A stretch of 64,000 nt of DNA from Zelopaecilomyces penicillatus (lineage: Eukaryota > Ascomycota > Sordariomycetes > Hypocreales > Pseudodiploosporaceae): NCBI GenBank assembly GCA_005765155.1, contig VCCP01000004.1:2418001-2482000 (forward strand), read 5' to 3'. The notes below the pieces were generated by a model. That model was not told the origin of the DNA. It ran no database searches and was given only the letters and a program-made list of their open reading frames with translations. Positions 29,706 through 40,355 of this stretch are shown here, one piece after another. A program made the translations under genes and the position numbers. Numbering within the stretch: the stretch's first letter is position 1; every line of letters begins with the position of its first letter.

Positions 29706-31353
29706 CTAAATCTGGTTTGGCGGTGTCGATGATAACCTAGCAAGCCCCTCCTGCGCTTGTTTAATCCCGTCTGGAAAACCCAACTTCTCGCTCATCTCGA
29801 TACACTCCAGGAACTTCTGCCTCGCCAACTTGGGTTTCCCCAACATGGCAGCCACGTCGCCCCAGTTGCAAAGAGCAACGGCACATGCTTCGTCACATTC
29901 GGGGGTTCGTTCATCCCCCTTGACATCATTGGCATGCACATATGCGTTCTGGGCCCAATTAAGCCCAGCCTCGAGGCATTCCTGTCGTGTCGAGGGCATG
30001 GAGGCGTCGAGTACCTCCTTCAACGTCTCTGAGGACTCCATGAGGCCCGTGGTATATATGGGATGCTGAGCAAAGGAAGCCGCCAGGTTATTCATGATGA
30101 CTGCGCGATGACAGGGGTTCTCGCACAATCTTAGTGCCTGAAAGAACAACGGGATGGCGAGTTGAAACTGTGATCGTCGCTCGTAGTCTCTGCCCAGTGA
30201 CTCCATTGAACCACCCATCTCCTCGGGGCTTAACCAACTCTCCTCGCCAGGCTTAGCGCCATCCGTCTTGCGGCGGCGAAACTCTTCCAAAGCAGTCTCA
30301 ACAGCCCATATCAAATGAGGTTGAGATTTATCGGGGTTTAAGACATGCTCATCGGCATAAAGCTCTCCTAGCTTGACGCTCGTCGCAATAGCCTTGGACA
30401 GCAGCCTCTCCCGTTTACGCCACAGGGTCTCCTGAGGTTCTTGTGGCACATCTGTTTCTGTCTGGTCGGCATTCGCATCGGGCTTAACATCCTTGACATC
30501 TTTTGTTTGGGGTGTTGTGGCAAACTTGTTTGGGTTAACATATCTCCCCTCGTTATCGACCTTGCCGTCCTTTACAGATTGCTCCATGACATCAATCCAC
30601 TTTCTGCAATCTGCAAGCACCGACTCTAGAACATCAATTGCAGCCTTGTAGCTGTTGATATTCTGCAGCCAGAAGGAAACCTGGATCCTGATTCCTAGAA
30701 CCTCGTCGGAGAAGGGATCCAGGCCCACCTCACTGCACTGCACCATAGCTTTCTTGTAGTACTTGAGGGCCAGCTCTGGCTCCGGTTTGACATTTGTGTA
30801 GTAAATGGCCCGCCGTAGTGTATTTGCGACTGGCTCTGGGTATTTACTGAACTCGGAATTATAAAAAGTTTGTATGTATGAGCGCACCGCGATGACGGAG
30901 AGAACAAGCGTAAGAAATAACCTAGAAATTGATCAGTAAAGTGAATATAACTATTTGCTTCCTCCTCTCAGAAAAGGATCAAAAAAGGGGGCTTCTAACG
31001 TACAAGACAACATTCATGGTGGTGATAGCTGGTGAATCGCGATACGCTGATCGAATACCTCGAGGACTCAAGGCCACAGCCAGATTTCGAAGACTAACCC
31101 CCAGCGCACGCCCCACAAACTGTCGAAAGCTAATCTGAGGCTTTTCAGGCTTTTCGGGGTTCGTGTTTCCATCCTGGCCTGGTTTAGATGTCGATTGATG
31201 TCTCCTCGTCTGCCTAGGCTGCAAAACGATGACGGCTCGGAGGTGGAAAGCTGCGGATCTCGATTGGATCTGGACGGACAAGAGGCCGGTGGTGGCATTG
31301 CGAAGACATCTCCCATTCAGTGGCCTCAGCGAGGCTATTGCTGATATTGACAT
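29706..31353 (-). CDS. Mitochondrial inner-membrane TPR protein, Mgr3-like
   Basis: Predicted 521-aa mitochondrial protein. Minus-strand exons are 31004-31353 and 29706-30921, with an 82-nt intron (donor GTACGT, acceptor TTTCTAG). The N-terminus is a basic Ser/Arg-rich targeting sequence (for example RQTRRHQS). A single transmembrane helix at about residues 113-130 (NVVL joined to LFLTLVLSVIAV) is split by the intron and restored exactly by splicing. TPR-like helices follow: ALKYYKKAM, GIRIQVSFWL, ESLGRDYERRSQFQLAIPLFFQAL, ALCNWGDVAAMLGKPKLARQKF. The arrangement of presequence, one membrane span and TPRs matches Mgr3, an adaptor of the yeast i-AAA protease. The identity is inferred from architecture. 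It is divergent from the MAPR gene with 310 bp between the start codons. Confidence 0.82.
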
Positions 31354-31663
31354 TGCGAAAGACGGCCCAGCGATGGCTCATTCGCTGGTAGCCTTTGTGG
31401 GAGGGGAGGCTGTTGTTGGTGTGCTCAGTACACAACTTTTGTTGATGACGAAATTGACGAACTTGGGACAGTTCAACTGGTCGCGTCGAGATGGTCTGTG
31501 CGCCAGGGTTGAAGGGCCACCAGGCCGAGGTGGTGGGGGATCACGACAGCAGCGCTAATCGCCTAATAACAGGTGAATTATCCAGCCAGCACAGCACGAC
31601 ACAGCGATCATCAACTCTCACACAACCTAGACAAAACCCACACAACAGCCGCCGATTTCAAAC
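31354..31663. promoter_or_regulatory. Bidirectional promoter between the Mgr3-like and MAPR genes
   Basis: 310 bp separate the two divergent start codons, so the promoters must overlap or abut. A/T-rich and CA-rich stretches near 31560-31660 probably form the leader of the MAPR gene. No shared box was identified with confidence. Confidence 0.5.
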
Positions 31664-32554
31664 ATGACTGGAAAGTTCGAGCCCAAAGTCCCCGTGAACC
31701 TGGACCCGCCCAAGAGCGATCCCATCTCGCTTGAGGAGCTTGCAAAGGCGACCGGTATGAGCTCTTTGCCCCATTAAACCCCGCCATATACACACACACA
31801 CATACACACACATGTGATGGCCCTCATGAGGGCATCGGTCTGATGCGGAAATGGGGTAACTCAATACATGAGAACAATAAGACATCGTGTGCTTGCTGTC
31901 ATGACTCGTCCCAATACGCTCTGCACTGACAAGCTTCATCGTCGCGCCATTGCTCATCGATTTTTGCGTGCCCCTCACTCCGGCTATATGGTTCATGAAT
32001 TACATTGAGCTAGAAAACACCAGCTAACTCGGCTATTCATCGCACAGGAGTCGACGGCGGTAAATCTTACGTGGCAATCAAGGTATATCATTTGATACCC
32101 CGTGCCAACCTAAACCTTCATGGGCATTTCTATACCACTCGTCTAGATGCTAGGGCTAACACATCTATCTCACCTGCAGGGCAAAGTCTATGATGTGACG
32201 GGAAACAAGGCATACCAGCCCGGAGGTTCATACCATGGTACGTCACATGTACAAATTTTGTACCCAATGCTTGTCTACTCTCCTCTTTCACATCAAACAT
32301 CCCAATCCATTTGGACGTCTTATATTCGTCGAATGCAATCCTAGTTCGCTAACGCTACCCCTCGCCCCTTAGTCTTCGCCGGACATGACGCCTCCAGAGC
32401 CCTGGCCAAGACTTCAACCAAGCCTGAGGATGTCTCACCAGAGTGGGAGGACTTGGATGACAAGGAAAAGGGCACTCTAGAAGACTGGGTAACATTCTTC
32501 GCGAAACGATACAACATCGTCGGAGTCGTTGAAGGTGCCACCAACATGGGATAA
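31664..32554 (+). CDS. Cytochrome b5-like haem/steroid-binding protein (MAPR family)
   Basis: A 121-aa protein made of little more than one MAPR domain (the fold of PGRMC1 and yeast Dap1, which bind haem through tyrosines and support cytochrome P450s). Exons are 31664-31754, 32048-32082, 32180-32237 and 32373-32554; introns are 293, 97 and 135 nt. Splicing gives ISLEELAKATGVDGG, then YVAIKGKVYDVTGNKAYQPG and GSYHVFAGHDASRALAKTS. This is the classical MAPR core with candidate axial tyrosines before the FAGHDASRALA signature. Unlike PGRMC1 there is no N-terminal membrane anchor, so a soluble form is expected. Intron 1 is long for this genome and contains a CA repeat. The haem-binding role is from family knowledge. 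Confidence 0.92.
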
Positions 32555-34022
32555 ATGTAGATCGCCGCAAAAAACATCCACATTATTCTTTTCCTCACCA
32601 ACTTGCAGAGCAAACCAGCCCCCAAACCTCCAATGATAAAGTGACGCAGCAAAGAACCTCCCCTTCCACGTCGGCTAGTGTCTCGCAAAATCGTGCACAC
32701 ACAAATTAAACAAAGTTAGCCCCTGTGGAGAGGGGCTTTCACTACCCGGTTTCGAACTTGACAAACAAATCAATGTTACGTGCTTCCCAACAGGGGAGAT
32801 CAAGTCTTGTGTCACCAAGTTACCCCCCCTCGGATACTTTTATATCCTCCATAGCTCTCGCCGACCAGAGCTTTTTTCTATCAGGATTCGGCTGTTTCTC
32901 AGCCTCCATCAGTTTCACAGACTCGGCGAGCCGGCACACCACATGCCAGGCTCGCTTTCATGGTAGCCTCGTACACTCCCAGCGTTTTTTGTTTTCTTTT
33001 CCAAGGTCGTCTCACCAAATTCTAATATGGTATCAGAGTATAATTAGTAAAATAAATAATAAAGAACAGCATTCATGAATGGCAAGTAGCTGGTTGCGGT
33101 ATGTTCATCGTGTTGCTCAGGGGATAGCACCTCTTTTTTTCGATGATCAAAAACTCCTTTGGATATTTCACAAAGAATGAGTACGCCATGCACGTTTTCA
33201 TGGGCCGCATCAGGGCTTCTCTTGCAGTTTGTATTCTCTATTGATCATGTGTCAAACACCAGTGATCATCCCTAGATCAGTACCATGGAACAGTTCATGT
33301 ACTCCTAATTTCGGACACTGTGAAGTCAAAGTCTGATATATACCCACCCATAACGTGCTGGCATCTCATATATTCAATGCATAGGGTGCTTCTCGGCTCT
33401 GTGCTTCAATGAACTCTGTTCAATAATCTCAAGCGAAAGCTTTGACACTATGGTTCCAGCACTGACACCCTCCCAAATCCTCGGTTTGCTGCAGATAGCA
33501 AACCAACGAGCCCTAGAATTGACCTTTGTCTCTCGCCTCCATGCATTGCCGCCACTGCATTCAAGAAGCGGTCTTCAAAACATCTTGACAGTAACTTAAA
33601 CTCTCTCCTTACTACGGAATTTTCTCCAATTCTGAGTTGACGTTGTGTTTGGAGCAATCGTGGGACAAGATCGTGAGTGCAGTATAATGTAGGCACTGTA
33701 GAATCATCGACCCGTTTTGGTGTTACAATAGATGGATTTCAATAGACGCAAGATTTCATTATTCCAGGTAATGGATTAGGACATGTTATATGGTTTAGAA
33801 TCAAAACGGCCTCCTAAACAAAGCAACGTTACTACCCATATAACCTTTCCCATTATTGAGATATGATATTTTCGTCTAAAAACTTGTAAAAATTGACCAG
33901 CCTATTCTCCACGTAGAAATCTTCAAAACATTGATATATCTCTCCTCTCCAAGCATAAAACTAGCCGATCGGGGTTTCTGTAGTATTCCCACTTGATGTA
34001 TGGTTTGCTTCCATTGCCCTAA
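32555..34022. other. 1.5-kb intergenic region
   Basis: No supported gene. It is comparatively A/T-rich, with short open frames on both strands that look random. The MAPR 3' UTR lies at the start. Confidence 0.45.
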
Positions 34023-34259
34023 TTATTGACCTTGCCGAGATAGTGAATAAGTGTTCTGCCCAAATCCTGGCCGCTGTCTTTCAGATAAACGATTTGCCGC
34101 AACACAGCCTTCACACAAAATTCCTTGCTGCCATGAGTGGCGAAGTACCTTGACACCAAGGCATTGATGATTGGGGTCGTTGCGTGCGAAATGGCAGTAC
34201 GACTTTAGCCTGAACGTCGAATGATTGCAGGTGAATCTAAACTCTTCCCAATCACACAT
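34023..34259 (-). CDS. Small Cys/His-rich conserved hypothetical protein
   Basis: A 78-aa single-exon gene with ATG at 34259. The sequence MCDWEEFRFTCNHSTFRLKS then YCHFARNDPNHQCLGVKV and GILCEGCVAANR has regularly spaced Cys and His residues (C2, C11, H13, C21, H23, H31, C33, then CEGC). This suggests a small zinc-binding module. I recall similar short proteins beginning with this pattern in sordariomycetes, but no function. The composition differs clearly from random frames nearby, which supports coding. It sits alone in A/T-rich intergenic DNA. Confidence 0.68.
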   Translation of the reverse strand: MCDWEEFRFTCNHSTFRLKSYCHFARNDPNHQCLGVKVLRHSWQQGILCEGCVAANRLSERQRPGFGQNTYSLSRQGQ

Positions 34260-34642
34260 GGCTGCTGGCGATATCTAGTGTTTTTCTGTTTCCTGGTAAG
34301 GAAGATATGTCAGCACTTGAATGCGGCACAATGACAGAAGACATAGACAAACCTCTGAGTAGGCGGGGGTATGCTTATATTATCATTCGATAAATCCCGA
34401 GAAATCTCTATAGGAAACTCTTTCAAACGATTGTCAACAAATTTTAAAACATAATGTTTTGGCACCGTCAGACTTTTTGGAACCCAGAACCCAGACTCTT
34501 TATAAATCATTCAGAGGTGGGTTCTTGAGACCATGAGACACAAGGCAAGAACATATCTGGACCTCAGAATGTGCAGATTACACCGTGCGGAGGTGAGCTT
34601 CTACAACCAGAACCAAAGGTCACAACAAAGTCTCCTGTCATG

Positions 34643-34828
34643 TTGGCAGAAGATTTGCTAGATCTGAGGGTCGGTACATGCGACATATCACATCATCTCC
34701 ACTATGGTGCGTCGCAATCATCCAAGTTGAAAATATTGGCAGAAGATTTGCTAGATCTGAGGGTCGGTACATGCGACATATCACATCATCTCCACTATGG
34801 TGCGTCGCAATCATCCAAGTTGAAAATA
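34643..34828. repeat. Exact 93-bp tandem duplication
   Basis: Copies 34643-34735 and 34736-34828 are identical over their whole length, each beginning TTGGCAGAAGATTTGC and ending GTTGAAAATA. The unit is 31 codons, so open frames run through both copies on both strands; neither frame looks like a real protein. Confidence 0.93.
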
Positions 34829-37613
34829 CAAAAATGTTTGTTGCTCTGACAAAACGGTTGCAACGGGTCCTCATGCCCCTGCCACGGTTGAGGCGGCGGA
34901 GAAGCACCAGAGATTGTATCGTTACATGTAGGCTGCTCGCCTTTTTGTAGTGAGATACAGATACAGCCAAGAAAATCAATACCTACTCTCCTTCCAATTA
35001 AGATGTTTCATTTGATCCCCTGATGAGCATCAAGCGGAAACTGGTTGTGGACTTCATGCTTCATTGCGGGTAATAATTATGCAATGGTAGACAATGGCAA
35101 GCAAGGGATACACTCTATCATCAAAGCCAAGAGAAGCACCGTCGAGCGAACTCCCAATTTAGGGCTGAGTCTAGTAGAATGAAGGAGAATTTCGCACTAA
35201 GAATGTCTTCGACCGAGGCATTGAACAACTCGTCGCATCTAGATTCGCTATAGCCTGGATGGAAGTACAGTATTGTGTTGTCCCACTACGGGTGACACGA
35301 CGACCATCAAGGTGGGTAGCCGAGTCAGATGTGGGTGTCAAAGTGATAATCACGAATCGGAACAGATTCCAGGGCCAGGTATTTGCGCGGCCAATTGCAA
35401 AGGAGTACAAGTTAATTATGTAGAGAGTAGAGCAAGCGAGTCACTCAACATGATGCCTCCATGGCTACAGTGCCTAGTAAAAGCTTGCAAACGATGTCTT
35501 ATTATTAGTTACTGACAAAAACTTGAGAGCATGAGAGGGGGGCGTAAGGTAGTTTGCAGCAAACGCAGGGGACAATGATGTGTGTGATGGTACTCTGGCC
35601 ACCAGGTTGTCTTTTGCCTCTGTTTTCGCATGCTGTCTCAAACTGCGGAGAATATACGATGCGATGTGGGGTAGTTCGTGAACCCGGTGAAGCAGAACAT
35701 GGCTCAGGGGCTATTTTGTTTAAACGGACCATCATATAGCAGCGTTATTGCAAGGCCGGTATGCAGAGATCTGGGTTTAGGAACGCCAAGGCGTAGCTTG
35801 TGGAGCACAGATGGGAGGGAAGCTGAGACAGAGCTGCCGCATCATCATGACTTGCTTCCGCGGTGGTCCAGCCTCAGTCCGGGCCATATTCTAAAAGCAG
35901 ATTATTCGACAGCTTGCAACAAAAGGAAAAAAGACAGATGCAGCGCTTTGTCTGAGAATTCAACCACTCGCCTATCAACAACAAAGCTTAATGTGTCGGC
36001 AGACATGTCCTCGGAAAGCTCGCCGCCCCTGACACCGTTGTTGCACACACCCCCTTCTGTCAGTGGGCACAAAATCGGGGCATCGGGGGCACAATGCCCA
36101 GAGACGGTTCTCGTAGTCGTTATTCTTCAGAACCACCGCAGCAAAATACGCTATGTATTCGGAGTCATGTGTTGCTTCCTTTTTCGAGCCCACCAATTGC
36201 CCGTTGATGATGAGTCCAATCTTGAAATCATTCGTACAGTTTAGGCTGTATGCAGAACACAAGATGCCGCAAGTAAGGTGCAAGAGCGGGTCGAATAAGG
36301 GCGGAAACACTGCGAAAAGAGAGAAAACTAACCAAGCTGCTGGGATGACAAAGATGCTCCAGCTTCGCTACAATGCATCGCAGGTCGCGAACGTGGCTCG
36401 TCCCTCCTGACCGGACACATGATGTGCTGGATGGTTGCCTTCGAGATGGTTGCCTAGTCTTGGTTGCCTTGCGACTTCCTGCTCTCTGAGTGGTTGACTT
36501 GCTTTGTTGGGGTTAAAATGACAGAGTGAAGTGACAGCCTGTCCATCAGAGCAGGCAGTTGCAAGGGGCTAGAACAAGAATGTGAAGCCCTGAAAGCCTC
36601 TGTAAATGACAGCGACTCAGTGGCTACAGGGCGTTCTGGGTGATGCAGGGCTACCTGATTGGACGGCTCATGACATACCTATGCTGCCCATCACACGCAC
36701 GATACAGGCATCACGAATAGGCGGTTCACCGAAGCAAAGTGAGGCGGACGACGCCAGAGCCCGGCTGCGAAATGGGATCGAGGACCAAGTCCTTTACATC
36801 CCCAAACGCCAACCTGGCACAACTTGCGCCAGTTTTCAAACAGCGAGCGAGCAGCCAGTCACGGGCGACTCTCAGCTCTATGCGCTACAACATACCTCAC
36901 ATTCTCTTTCCGACTTGATCGGAGACCAACCCGCGCCACAGAGCGTTGTAGTTGCTTTGTGTCATCGCAAACCATCAACCTCCAGCCTTGCGCACACGCT
37001 TCGTCTTTCTTATTGCTCCTCTGCAGTACAGAGACTCTTAAAACCCTGGCTGGATATTGCAAAATCTCTACACTCGACCAACGACCCAACAGTTCGCTCC
37101 CGTTTTGCGCACGACATCGCCCTCGCTGGCCATCACCGAATACCGCATGCACCACCAAACCTCAAGTGCTGCCACCCAACCCACCATCAGGGCCATTCTA
37201 CGTATGTCCTTTCGGTAGGTAGTTAGTCGTCCAGTTTGGTTGGGCAAAGAGAGTTCTTTGTCCTCGTCCTGTCAACACGTGCTGTCGCTTCTTGCATTCG
37301 TCTCCCGAGAACTTGCTGCTTCTAGCTCTCAGCCTTGCTTTCCACCACACACAGATCCCAACACTCACCCACCGAGCAACGTCACAAGAACAGGAAGCCG
37401 TACGCCGCGGGATCCCCCATCGTTGACACATTTTTGCTTCAATTCTATTGCTTCTTTGCGTTCCAGCGAGCAGGTTTGGCGCACCCCCTCTGGTTAGTTG
37501 GTGCGTCTCAAGTAAAAAATGGACTAGTTGGGCCATGCTATTACTATCCTCATATCCTATCCCATATCTACTCTTTTTTTCCTCTTCCTCTTCCAGAGCC
37601 GAACTTGTCTCTT

Positions 37614-37736
37614 ATGGCTATACCGTATAGCTATTTCCCCAATGAACTCAAGGACAAGCAGTCATCGCTTGTCCACCACCAGGACCCACGCCCAAACACG
37701 GAAATAGAGCTACCTGGTTACTTACAATCCTATTAG
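37614..37736 (+). CDS. Candidate 40-aa upstream ORF in the C2H2 gene leader
   Basis: Begins ATGGCTATACCG, encodes MAIPYSYFPNELKDKQSS and 22 more residues, and ends TAG 70 nt before the main start at 37807. It could lower translation of the downstream transcription-factor gene. Whether it lies inside the transcript is unknown, so this is a low-confidence call. Confidence 0.25.
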   Translation: MAIPYSYFPNELKDKQSSLVHHQDPRPNTEIELPGYLQSY

Positions 37737-37806
37737 GCCCTATTCCGAGGCGAAAACTATTTTTATTCTTTCACGCGATACTTGAAACGACTTCTTTTCC
37801 CCAGTC

Positions 37807-40355
37807 ATGTACCCTCAGCATCGCGGCTCTGGCCGAATTGGTCAGGGCCTCGACCTTTCTGCCGCCAACGACAACCAACGACCAGCGCCTTGGGGTCTCG
37901 TCAACTTCTACTCCGGCTCCGATCAACCGTGGCTTCCCGCTGATATCTTCACATCCACCACACTTGGGTCTCAATCAGACCAATCATTGTCTACTTTAAA
38001 CCCCCCTTCATTCGCCTTCCAGAATTATAGGAGTCTGCCGTCTGACTGCAGTACGCTCCCTGGCGACTCCGGCTATGGAAGCAACTACCATACATTCAGC
38101 ATTGATGGCGCATCCTCAGTGCATGAAGATGACTCGGGTGTGGATACTGGACCTATGGAACAGTTATTGAGGGGCTTCGGGGTTGATCAAGAACAGGGGT
38201 TATCGCAGATGCAACCACCTCCACGAACGATGTTAACTCATCGCTGCGAGGACTGCGGTGCTTATGTCAAGACCAAGTCAGAGCTAAAGTAAGACTAGAA
38301 AAGATTGCATAATCTACTCGATCTTAAGCGAATGTGGTCACTTACACTATATAGCAAACACTCACAGCGCCACAATAAGCCTCATCGCTGCTCATATAAG
38401 GACTGCGAAAGGGCCAAAGAAGGGTTCAGCACATCGAATGATCTGGTAAGACATAGGCGAACAGTTCATCGAGAACATCTTCAGCATGGGCCCGTTTTCA
38501 TCTGCCGACATGAGCCATGTATCTCCAAAGATCGCAAGCTGTGGCCAAGAGCAGACAACTTTCGAAGCCATCTTGCCCGTTCTCATCAGGAAAAGTTGAC
38601 AGCAGAAGATGACCTCTCTTCATATCTATATCAGTGAGTCTTGATCAAACCATAAATAAGTCATTAAAGATCAACGTTTTTAACCTTACGTAAGGCCGAC
38701 GCAAACTTCAAAGCATGATCTCCGCGGCATTGGGACCTCGGTTGCCGACGTTGATCCTGATTCTCGTCCAATGGATCTTCAGGACTCGCCGATCCTGCGT
38801 GAAGCATCTGCCTCCACCTATGTTGATTCATTAATCAATATATCTTTCCGAGATGAGAATCTCCGAGACACAATGAGCACGTCTAATAACTTATTGCGAC
38901 AGTTGGATACACCTGTTACCCATGAAGGATCTGGTTACATCCAACCCTACGTTTTAAATGAACAAAATGACGAAAACCCCCCCAGCAGTTTGTTGGGGAA
39001 GCAACAAGCTCAAGCGCTGTCTAGTATTGAAGGTTCTGCCACAGTTTCAGATAGCCCTGTTTGCACTTCTAGAGATGATATTACTCTAGACACTCCCACG
39101 ATTGGCACATCGTCTAAAAGCGGCGAAACAGACAGGGAATCTGAAATTGGCCAGGAAGCTACCTGGTCGTCGCACCACTCTCCTTGTAGTGAGTCTGGTG
39201 AACCTGAATTAGACCAGCCGAGCAACATTGGGACCGACTCTCAACCAAGACTCTGTAACACAAAAGATACATTACATCTACAACAGTTACTATCTACAGC
39301 CATGCCAGGGGGTATATCTGACCGCAGGATTCTTGTCAAAATCCTCCAATCTCTTCCCAAAGAGCTCCTCCAGACCGCATTGAAAGGAGAAGGGGAGGAG
39401 TGCGAGAAAGATTCTTCGGCACAAGATGATTCGAGCACAAAGGCACTGCACCGATGCCCAGAATGCGAAAAGCGGTTTGGTAGACCATGTGAATTGAAGT
39501 AGGTTCCCTGTCATGTTTTCATAGACAACACTGACACTACCGTCTAGAAAGCATATGAAGAGGCATGAGAAGCCTTATGGATGCACATTTCGTCAATGTT
39601 CGAAATTGTTTGGCAGCAAGAATGACTGGAAACGACATGAAAGTAGTCAACACTACCAGCTCGAAACATGGACGTGTGATTTGCCTGACTGCCTTAAGGT
39701 CTGCCATCGACGGGAAAGCTTTAAAAGTCATCTTCACAAAGACCACATGCTGGAAAGTATGAAACAGTTAGTTGAAGATAAACTTGAAAGCTGCCGATTA
39801 GGTCGACATTGTGATCCTCGCTTCTGGTGTGGGTTTTGCGAGCAGATCATTGAGATCAAAGAAACCGGTGTCAATTCGTGGACGAAGAGATGCGATCATA
39901 TCGATAATCATCTCTTCGGCAAAGATGGTCTGGAAAAGAAACGTATTAGTGAATGGAAATATCTCGAAGCCGAGGACAAGTCGGAGCCTGTCAGTTTAGA
40001 GAAAGGTGCTGTGAAACAATACCAGCCGTCAAGGACATCGACGGTCGAAAATCAGGAAGAACACCGGAAGCGAAAGAGCAAGGATGATTCAAACCCGCGA
40101 AAGAGCAAGAGAAGGGATAGAGACCATGGTTGTTCGTACATGTGGAGTTGTGTAAGTTTCATTGCAGAATGATGTTAGGGTGTACTGAGTTGCTAATGTA
40201 AAAACCAGTGTAATTGCTGTGCTCAAAACAGCTGGAGTACTTTGTCTTCATGCATCGAATGCAATCTTCCCAGGTGTAGCGACTGTGGGATCGAACGAGT
40301 AATGGACCCCATCGAAGAAGATCCCATTCTTGTTCCATGTAAACAAGGTGATTAG
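37807..40355 (+). CDS. C2H2 zinc-finger protein, probable transcription factor
   Basis: Five exons (37807-38288, 38355-38633, 38695-39498, 39548-40151, 40209-40355) give 771 aa. Introns are 66, 61, 49 and 57 nt with GTAAGA, GTGAGT, GTAGGT and GTAAGT donors, and every junction keeps frame. Two finger blocks are separated by about 310 mostly acidic, Ser-rich residues. Block 1 (from about 147) is CEDCGAYVKTKSELNKHSQRH followed by CSYKDCERAKEGF..HRRTVH and a third, looser finger. Block 2 (from about 508) is CPECEKRFGRPCELKKHMKRH, CTFRQCSKLFGSKNDWKRHE..QH and CDLPDCLKVCHRRESFKSHLHKDH. Introns 1 and 3 both interrupt the same position of a finger (after ELK or ELN), so the two blocks look like an internal duplication. 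The last exon adds a Cys-rich tail (CNCCAQ..CIECNLPRCSDCG). Nuclear DNA binding is inferred. Confidence 0.87.

Larger units (their letters stand above)
34260..37806. other. 3.5-kb gene-poor region upstream of the first C2H2 gene
   Basis: Contains an exact 93-bp tandem duplication (34643-34828) and otherwise only unconvincing open frames, including 35678-36244 and 36606-37226. The last kilobase, rich in pyrimidines and CA, is probably the long promoter and leader of the C2H2 gene. It includes a 40-codon upstream ORF at 37614-37736. Confidence 0.45.

Noticed and set aside
34571..34979. Repeat-containing frames over the 93-bp duplication
   Set aside because: The duplication unit is a multiple of three, so it keeps any frame open; the translations have no protein-like features outside the repeat.
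35678..36310. Open frames on both strands (188 and 111 codons)
   Set aside because: Opposing frames with fragmentary composition; the ATG-started part after 36006 lacks domains or supported introns.
36606..37226. 206-codon frame upstream of the first C2H2 gene
   Set aside because: No domain; overlaps other frames of similar length and lies in the probable promoter region.
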